In this document: one piece after another, positions 5,854-9,668 of the stretch | Numbering within the stretch: position 1 is the stretch's first letter | Layout of the letters: each line of letters starts with the position of its first letter | Origin: Acidimicrobiia bacterium | Lineage (GTDB): Bacteria; Actinomycetota; Acidimicrobiia; IMCC26256; PALSA-555 | Reading direction: 5' to 3' | DNA: 9,668 bases | Assembly: GCA_022865365.1 (NCBI GenBank) | Contig: JALHSW010000277.1 | Coordinates: forward strand, 1 to 9,668 | The notes under the pieces: model-generated | What the model saw: the letters and a program-made list of their open reading frames with translations, nothing else | Told to the model about the DNA's origin: nothing | Databases searched by the model: none | Made by a program: the position numbers and the translations under genes

Positions 5854-6936
5854 TCAGTGGGCGCAGATGACGCTGCGGATGACCTCACCGTCGGTCATCG
5901 CCCGGAAGCCGTCGTTGATCTCGTCGAGGTCGAGCTTGCGGGTGACCATGTCGCCGACGTCGAGCCGTCCTGTCTCGATGAGGCCGATCAGGAGCGGGAA
6001 GTCGCGTCGCACCTGCGCTGATCCGTACACACAGCCGAGCAGTCGCTTCTCCTGCAAGATCAGCGGGAAGCTCGGGATCGAGACCATCGCGTCGGAACGG
6101 GGGACGCCGACCGCGATCGTCGTCCCGCCGGCACGGGTGCAGTTGAACGCCTGCGTGATGAGGTCGGGGCTCCCGAGCACCTCGAACACGAAGTCGCCGC
6201 CGCGTCCGCCGGTGAGCGCGAGCACCTGCGCCGCCACGTCGCCGACGGTCGGGTCGATCGCGTCGGTGGCGCCCAGCTTGAGCGCGGTGTCGCGCTTGAG
6301 GGCGACCGGGTCGACGGCGATGATGCGCGAGGCACCGGCGATGCGAGCGCCCTGGATGACCGCCTGGCCGACACCGCCGCAGCCGATCACCACCGCGCTC
6401 GAGCCGGGCGTGACCTTCGCGGTGAAGAGCGCCGCGCCGACACCGGTGGTGACGCCGCAGCCGATGAGCGCGAGCATCTCGTCGGGCAGGTCGGTCTCGA
6501 CCTTCACCAGCGACATCTCGGCGCAGGTCATCTGCTCGGCGAACGTGCCCAGCCCGGTCATCGTGGGGAGCAGCGTCCCGTCGCTGCGTGTGGCGCGGGG
6601 GTTCATCATCACCGTGTACGTGTTCTCACAGAGGTTCGACTGGTCGTTGTGGCAGAACCAGCAGACACCACAGGCGGGGATGAAGGAGCCGATGACCCGG
6701 TCGCCCACCTCGAGCCGGTTGACCTCTGCGCCGACGAACTCGACGACGCCCGTGCCCTCGTGACCGAGGATCGCGGGGGGCGGCATCGGGAGGGTGCCGT
6801 CGATCACCGAGAGGTCGGAGCGACACAGCCCGCTGGCCGTGATCCGGACGACGACGTCACCGGGCCCCGGGTCGGTGGGCGTCACGTCCTCGACGGAAAG
6901 GGGGCCGTTCTGCTCGGTGAAGATGGCGGCGCGCAT
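5854..6936 (-). CDS. Zinc-dependent alcohol dehydrogenase, AdhD-like MDR family
   Basis: 360 residues, the usual length for the zinc-containing medium-chain dehydrogenases. It oxidises an alcohol or reduces an aldehyde with NAD(H). Catalytic zinc ligands are C38 (GLCRSD), H59 with E60 (GHEGTG) and C160 (GCGVTTG). The structural zinc site is C89, C92, C95 and C103. The Rossmann motif GCGGVG lies at 185-190 and D209 at the end of strand two favours NAD. The sequence resembles mycobacterial AdhD-type enzymes; a mycothiol-dependent formaldehyde dehydrogenase is a related but less close alternative. ATG at 6936 begins the first beta strand (MRAAIFTE) and has AAGGGG 6 bases upstream. A longer reading frame from ATG 7068 adds 44 residues rich in Pro and Arg and is unlikely. 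TAACGT on the minus strand (7012-7007) is a possible -10 box. Convergent with the PIG-L gene. Confidence 0.93.
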   Translation of the reverse strand: MRAAIFTEQNGPLSVEDVTPTDPGPGDVVVRITASGLCRSDLSVIDGTLPMPPPAILGHEGTGVVEFVGAEVNRLEVGDRVIGSFIPACGVCWFCHNDQSNLCENTYTVMMNPRATRSDGTLLPTMTGLGTFAEQMTCAEMSLVKVETDLPDEMLALIGCGVTTGVGAALFTAKVTPGSSAVVIGCGGVGQAVIQGARIAGASRIIAVDPVALKRDTALKLGATDAIDPTVGDVAAQVLALTGGRGGDFVFEVLGSPDLITQAFNCTRAGGTTIAVGVPRSDAMVSIPSFPLILQEKRLLGCVYGSAQVRRDFPLLIGLIETGRLDVGDMVTRKLDLDEINDGFRAMTDGEVIRSVICAH

Positions 6937-7036
6937 GTGGATCCCCTTGCTGGTGGGCCGTGGGTGGCGGGCTGCAAACGTCGGGCTGTCCCCTACTGCG
7001 GTGACGACGTTATCGCGCCCGGCGTCCGCGGGCCGG

Positions 7037-7066
7037 GGCGGGCGAGGCTCGACCTCGGGTCCCGCC
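7037..7066 (-). terminator. Hairpin just after the small ORF stop, possible attenuator or terminator
   Basis: GGCGGG (7037-7042) plus CGAGG (7043-7047) pair with CCTCG (7053-7057) and CCCGCC (7061-7066). This gives an 11-bp stem with a 5-base loop and a 3-base bulge. It starts 4 bases after the stop of the minus-strand small ORF and about 100 bases before the dehydrogenase start. No T-run follows, and competing GC-rich pairings overlap it (for example 7016-7023 with 7032-7040), so chance is a real possibility. Confidence 0.3.
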
Positions 7067-7070
7067 ATGC

Positions 7071-7226
7071 TCAGGACTCGTAGTCCCGCCGCCCGGCTGC
7101 CCCCCATTGTTCGTAGGAGTCAAGGAAGTCCTGGCCGACCGGGTCCATGCCGCGCACCGCGCCGACGTCGGTGACGCGACCGCCGTCGACGATCGTGGCC
7201 CGTTGCGTCGGGCTCGCCGGAGACAT
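7071..7226 (-). CDS. Small ORF of 51 codons, unknown function, with its own leaderless-type promoter box
   Basis: I do not recognise this product. It starts MSPASPTQRATIVDGG, then GMDPVGQDFLDSYEQWG (26-42), and ends GRRDYES (45-51). It is soluble-looking, with no membrane segment or signal peptide and no Cys. Support for coding: most third codon positions are G or C, and TAGCGT (7238-7233) lies exactly 6 bases before the ATG, matching the boxes of ogt, the PIG-L gene and the SDR at 7260. It fills what would otherwise be a 323-bp gap between divergent genes. The stop is followed by a hairpin and then the zinc dehydrogenase, so the two could be co-transcribed. It could also be a leader peptide, or the remnant of a longer gene. 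High GC makes open frames common, so the call is tentative. Confidence 0.5.
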   Translation of the reverse strand: MSPASPTQRATIVDGGRVTDVGAVRGMDPVGQDFLDSYEQWGAAGRRDYES

Positions 7227-7259
7227 CCGGGGACGCTACCGCCCCGTAGGCTCGCCGAG
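7227..7259. promoter_or_regulatory. Face-to-face leaderless promoters: TAGCGT (minus) and TAGGCT (plus)
   Basis: TAGGCT (7247-7252) is followed by 7 bases and the SDR ATG at 7260. On the other strand TAGCGT (7238-7233) is followed by 6 bases and the small-ORF ATG at 7226. The start codons are only 33 bp apart, so each promoter's -35 region falls on the other gene's start. The two promoters cannot easily be occupied together. The boxes are seen directly; transcription from them is inferred. Confidence 0.55.
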
Positions 7260-8081
7260 ATGACGGACGGGCTCCTTGCCGGGCGGGTGGCGATCGTCAC
7301 CGGAGGCGGTGGCGGCATCGGGCGCGGGGTCTCGGAGCGCTTCGCCGCCGAGGGTGCGCAGGTGCTCGTCGCCGAGATCGATCCCGAGCGGGCCGCGGCC
7401 ACTGCGACGGCGATCAGCGCGGCGGGTGGCATTGCGCGCGCCGTCATCGCCGATGTGCGCGAGCCGTCCGAGGTCGACCGCGTCGTCGCGTCGACGCTCG
7501 ACGCGTTCGGTTCGGTCGACGTGCTCGTCAACAACGTCGGTCACTACGGCGGTGCGCGGCGTCCGTTCCACGAGCAGGACCGCGACGAGTGGAACGACCT
7601 CTATCGTGTGAACCTCGAGCACGCGTTCCTGTGCTCGAAGGCCGTGCTCCCGACGATGGTCGAGCATCATCGCGGCGCGATCGTGAACGTCTCGACCATC
7701 GAGGCGTTCCGAGGCATCCCGAGCCGCGCCGCGTACGCTGCGTTCAAGGCCGGCGTCACCGGCTTCACGAAGAGCCTGGCGCTGGAGTACGCGCAGCACG
7801 GGATCCGCGTGAACGCGATCGCGCCCGACGTCACCGAGACGCCTCAGGTGCCGTACTCGCGGTGGGTGAAGCCCGAGGACGAGCACCTCGTGCCGGTCTG
7901 GGTACCGATAGGACGATTCGGGACGCCCGACGACCTGGCCGGGGTCGCGCTGTTCCTCGCCTCCGACCTGTCCGCCTTCGTGACGGGCACGACGGTGCAC
8001 GCCGACGGGGGGACGTTCGCGGCCGGGGGCTGGTTCCGGACCGAGGAGGGCGGCTGGACGAACCGCCCCCGCCGCCCCTGA
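7260..8081 (+). CDS. SDR-family oxidoreductase (classical short-chain dehydrogenase)
   Basis: 273 residues. A classical SDR that transfers hydride between NAD(P) and a hydroxyl or keto substrate in the cytosol. TGGGGGIG is at 14-21, NNVG at 91-94, active-site Asn N118, Ser S145 (NVST), Tyr Y159 and Lys K163 (YAAFK), all at normal spacing. The acidic A-E-I-D stretch after strand two (38-41, E39/D41) favours NAD over NADP. TGTTVHADGG (242-251) is the standard C-terminal motif, followed by an extra tail rich in Gly, Trp and Arg. The substrate is not readable; families of this type include 3-oxoacyl, steroid and sugar reductases. ATG at 7260 places the Rossmann strand 8 residues in and follows TAGGCT by 7 bases; an upstream in-frame TTG at 7107 gives an unconvincing extension. 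Its stop shares one base with the next ATG (TGATG). Confidence 0.93.
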   Translation: MTDGLLAGRVAIVTGGGGGIGRGVSERFAAEGAQVLVAEIDPERAAATATAISAAGGIARAVIADVREPSEVDRVVASTLDAFGSVDVLVNNVGHYGGARRPFHEQDRDEWNDLYRVNLEHAFLCSKAVLPTMVEHHRGAIVNVSTIEAFRGIPSRAAYAAFKAGVTGFTKSLALEYAQHGIRVNAIAPDVTETPQVPYSRWVKPEDEHLVPVWVPIGRFGTPDDLAGVALFLASDLSAFVTGTTVHADGGTFAAGGWFRTEEGGWTNRPRRP

Positions 8082-9085
8082 TGCGCGCCTGGCGCGTGCA
8101 CGAGCTCGGCGAGCCGGGCGACGTGATGGTGCTCGATGAGATCGAGGCGCCGGTCGCGGGTCCCGGTGGGGTGCTGCTCGACGTCGCCGCGGCGTCGCTC
8201 AACTTTCCCGACGTCTTGATGTGTCGGGGCAGGTACCAGGAGAAGCCGAAGCTGCCGTTCGTCGTGGGGGGTGAGGTCGCGGGAACCGTCGCCGGGCTCG
8301 GTGAGGGCGTCACCGGCTTCGAGGTCGGCCAGCGCGTGCTCGCGCTCACCCGCACCGGTGGCCTGTGCGAACAGGCGGTCGCCGACGCGGCGGTGACGTT
8401 CCCGATCCCCGACAGTCTCGAGCTCGCGCCGGCCGCCGCGCTGCACATCGTCTACCAGACGGGCCACATCGGCCTGCATCGGCGCGCCGGACTTCGCGCC
8501 GGTGAGACGCTCCTCGTGCACGGCGGCGCCGGTGGGGTCGGATCCGCGGCAATCCAGCTCGGGGTCGCGGCGGGCGCACGCGTGATCGCCACCGCGGGCG
8601 GCGCCAAGAAGGTCGAGGTGTGCCGCCAGCTCGGGGCGGAGGTCGCGATCGACTACCTCGCGGACGACTTCGTGATGGCCGTGAAGGACGCCACCGAGAA
8701 CCGCGGGGCCGACGTGATCTATGACCCGGTTGGCGGCGATGTGTTCGACCGGTCCCTCAAGTGCATCGCGTGGGAGGGCCGTCTCCTGGTGATCGGGTTC
8801 GCGAGCGGTCGGATCCCAGAGCTCCCGGTGAACCGGGCGCTCCTCAAGAACTGCTCCGTGGTCGGAGTGAACTGGGGAATGTACAACCTCATGAATCCGG
8901 AGCTCATTCGTCGCACGCACGACGACCTCATGGCGCTGCACGCGGCAGGCAAGATCGCGCCCCTCGTGTCGGAGATGTTGGGGATGGCGGAGGCTCGCTC
9001 TGCCACGCAACGACTCGCCGACCGCGGCACCGTCGGCAAGATCGTCATCAACACGACCAGCACCACGACCGGGCCAGTCGCTTGA
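8081..9085 (+). CDS. Zinc-free MDR oxidoreductase, NADPH:quinone reductase-like
   Basis: 334 residues, the usual length for quinone-oxidoreductase-type medium-chain reductases. The GroES-like domain covers about 1-120, with SLNFPDVLMCRGRY (39-52) and PFVVGGEVAGTV (59-70), typical of the QOR branch and lacking the Cys and His zinc ligands. The nucleotide-binding motif VHGGAGGVGSAAIQLG is at 146-161. DPVGGD (215-220) and GRLLVIGFASG (233-243) are standard for the family. Likely reactions are NADPH-dependent reduction of quinones, enones or enoyl-CoA-like substrates. ATG at 8081 shares one base with the SDR stop, and the histidine phosphatase start overlaps its stop by 4 bases, so it is the middle gene of a tightly coupled operon. 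The SDR plus MDR pairing suggests successive redox steps on one substrate, possibly in fatty acid, steroid or aromatic breakdown; that is inference. Confidence 0.92.
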   Translation: MRAWRVHELGEPGDVMVLDEIEAPVAGPGGVLLDVAAASLNFPDVLMCRGRYQEKPKLPFVVGGEVAGTVAGLGEGVTGFEVGQRVLALTRTGGLCEQAVADAAVTFPIPDSLELAPAAALHIVYQTGHIGLHRRAGLRAGETLLVHGGAGGVGSAAIQLGVAAGARVIATAGGAKKVEVCRQLGAEVAIDYLADDFVMAVKDATENRGADVIYDPVGGDVFDRSLKCIAWEGRLLVIGFASGRIPELPVNRALLKNCSVVGVNWGMYNLMNPELIRRTHDDLMALHAAGKIAPLVSEMLGMAEARSATQRLADRGTVGKIVINTTSTTTGPVA

Positions 9086-9668
9086 GCGCACCGTTCGCCC
9101 ACCGCCTCCTGCTCGTCCGACACGGCCAGTCGACCTGGAACGCCGAACAGCGCTGGCAGGGCCAGGCCGACCCGCCGCTGTCGTCTCTCGGTGAGCGCCA
9201 GGCCTCCGCCGCCGGAGCGGCCGTGCAGCACCTCGCCCTCACCCGCATCGTCACGTCCGACCTCGTGCGGGCACGCCGCACCGCTGAGCTCCTCGCCCCA
9301 CCCGGGACCGCGGTCACCGCCGACCCGGCGCTGCGCGAACGACACGCCGGCGACTGGACCGGGCTGACCCGTGCGGAGATCGACGAGAGGTATCCCGGCT
9401 GGATCGACGACCATCGCAGCCCCCCTGGCTTCGAAGGCGACGAGCCGCTGCTCGAGCGCCTGCTCCCGGTCGTCGAGGCGCTCCTCACGGACCGCGACGT
9501 CCCGGCTGCGACCCTGGCGGTCACCCATGGTGGGGTGATCCGGACGATCGAGCGGCACTTCGGCGCGCCGAGCACGCCGGTGCCCAACCTCGGGGGCCGC
9601 TGGCTCCACGTCGAGGCCGGGCGCGTAGACGCGACGATCCTCCTCGGTGACCGCGAGGTTCTCGTCGA
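9082..9668 (+). CDS. Histidine phosphatase (phosphoglycerate-mutase-like) family protein (partial, C-terminus off window)
   Basis: 195 complete codons are visible before the right edge. The histidine phosphatase fold transfers phosphate through a phosphohistidine. The signature LVRHGQSTWN has nucleophile H14 with R13. SDLVRARRTAE (59-69) gives R63, LRERHAGDW (84-92) gives acid E86, and VTHGGV (147-152) gives the second His H149. QGQADPPLSSLGERQA (26-41) is typical of the CobC/GpmB-like branch. The substrate may be a sugar phosphate, phosphoglycerate derivative or cobalamin precursor; the sequence does not decide. The best start is TTG at 9082, whose TTGA overlaps the preceding TGA by 4 bases, placing the RHG motif at residue 13 as expected. 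It is third in the SDR-MDR operon. The known part covers nearly the full usual length of about 200 residues. Confidence 0.92.
   Translation, partial: MSAPFAHRLLLVRHGQSTWNAEQRWQGQADPPLSSLGERQASAAGAAVQHLALTRIVTSDLVRARRTAELLAPPGTAVTADPALRERHAGDWTGLTRAEIDERYPGWIDDHRSPPGFEGDEPLLERLLPVVEALLTDRDVPAATLAVTHGGVIRTIERHFGAPSTPVPNLGGRWLHVEAGRVDATILLGDREVLV

Noticed and set aside
6934..7068. Longer start for the zinc dehydrogenase at ATG 7068
   Set aside because: The added 44 residues are rich in Pro and Arg and outside the family fold; the ATG at 6936 has a Shine-Dalgarno-like AAGGGG and begins the first strand.
7071..7226. Small ORF as a mycofactocin or other RiPP precursor
   Set aside because: No Cys, no Val-Tyr C-terminal end as in MftA, and no radical-SAM or maturation gene nearby.
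7107..7262. Longer start for the plus-strand SDR at TTG 7107
   Set aside because: The extension has no SDR features and would overlap the small minus ORF; ATG 7260 has both the promoter box and correct Rossmann spacing.
7844..9091. 415-residue minus-strand frame opposite the MDR gene
   Set aside because: It is antisense to an MDR enzyme with complete motifs and has no recognisable domain of its own.
1..9668. Mobile elements, CRISPR arrays, defence systems, tRNA or rRNA genes
   Set aside because: No transposase, integrase, long terminal repeat, regularly spaced repeat or RNA-gene signature was seen, and the genes are ordinary chromosomal families.

Overview
The window is GC-rich (roughly 70%), tightly packed chromosomal DNA that looks actinobacterial. 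The signs are strong G/C bias at third codon positions, GTG and TTG starts, stop/start overlaps of 1 or 4 bases, TAGnnY boxes 6-7 bases before several start codons (the pattern of leaderless actinobacterial promoters), and many SDR and MDR oxidoreductases. A free-living high-GC actinobacterium such as an acidimicrobiid or mycobacterial relative is plausible, but this is inference and no marker gene fixes the taxon. I see no mobile element, CRISPR array, tRNA or rRNA.

Layout. (1) 1-1417: a divergent DNA-alkylation-repair pair. On the minus strand is an Ada-type methyl-sensing regulator fused to an AlkA glycosylase, cut by the left edge of the window. On the plus strand is ogt, an O6-alkylguanine methyltransferase. 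The 91-bp gap between them holds a dense set of inverted TCGGACA-like boxes, a good candidate Ada operator. (2) 1460-3507, minus: a coupled pair, a DegT/StrS-fold PLP enzyme whose catalytic Lys is replaced by His (so more likely a 3-dehydratase than an aminotransferase) followed by an SDR of unusual form. (3) 3609-5811, plus: a VOC/glyoxalase-fold protein overlapping a divergent PAP2-type membrane phosphatase, then a PIG-L/LmbE deacetylase with its own leaderless-type promoter. (4) 5820-5853: a perfect 12-bp hairpin between the convergent PIG-L and zinc-alcohol-dehydrogenase genes. (5) 5854-7226, minus: an AdhD-like zinc alcohol dehydrogenase, with an unrecognised 51-codon ORF upstream that has its own promoter-like box. 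(6) 7260-9668, plus: a three-gene overlapping operon of SDR, zinc-free MDR (quinone-oxidoreductase-like) and histidine phosphatase, the last cut by the right edge.

How the genes may work together. The first block is a self-contained alkylation response: the Ada domain senses methyl phosphotriesters, the AlkA part excises alkylated bases, and Ogt reverses O6-alkylguanine. The other blocks are metabolic. Blocks 2 and 3 share a divergent promoter region built around an 8-bp palindrome. Blocks 5 and 6 share a promoter region so short (33 bp between start codons) that the two promoters must overlap. The most unusual items are the His-for-Lys DegT enzyme lacking iron-sulfur cysteines, the ada/ogt operator, the small ORF with a face-to-face promoter, and the recurring TAGnnY leaderless signal. 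No clear novel defence or mobile system is present.
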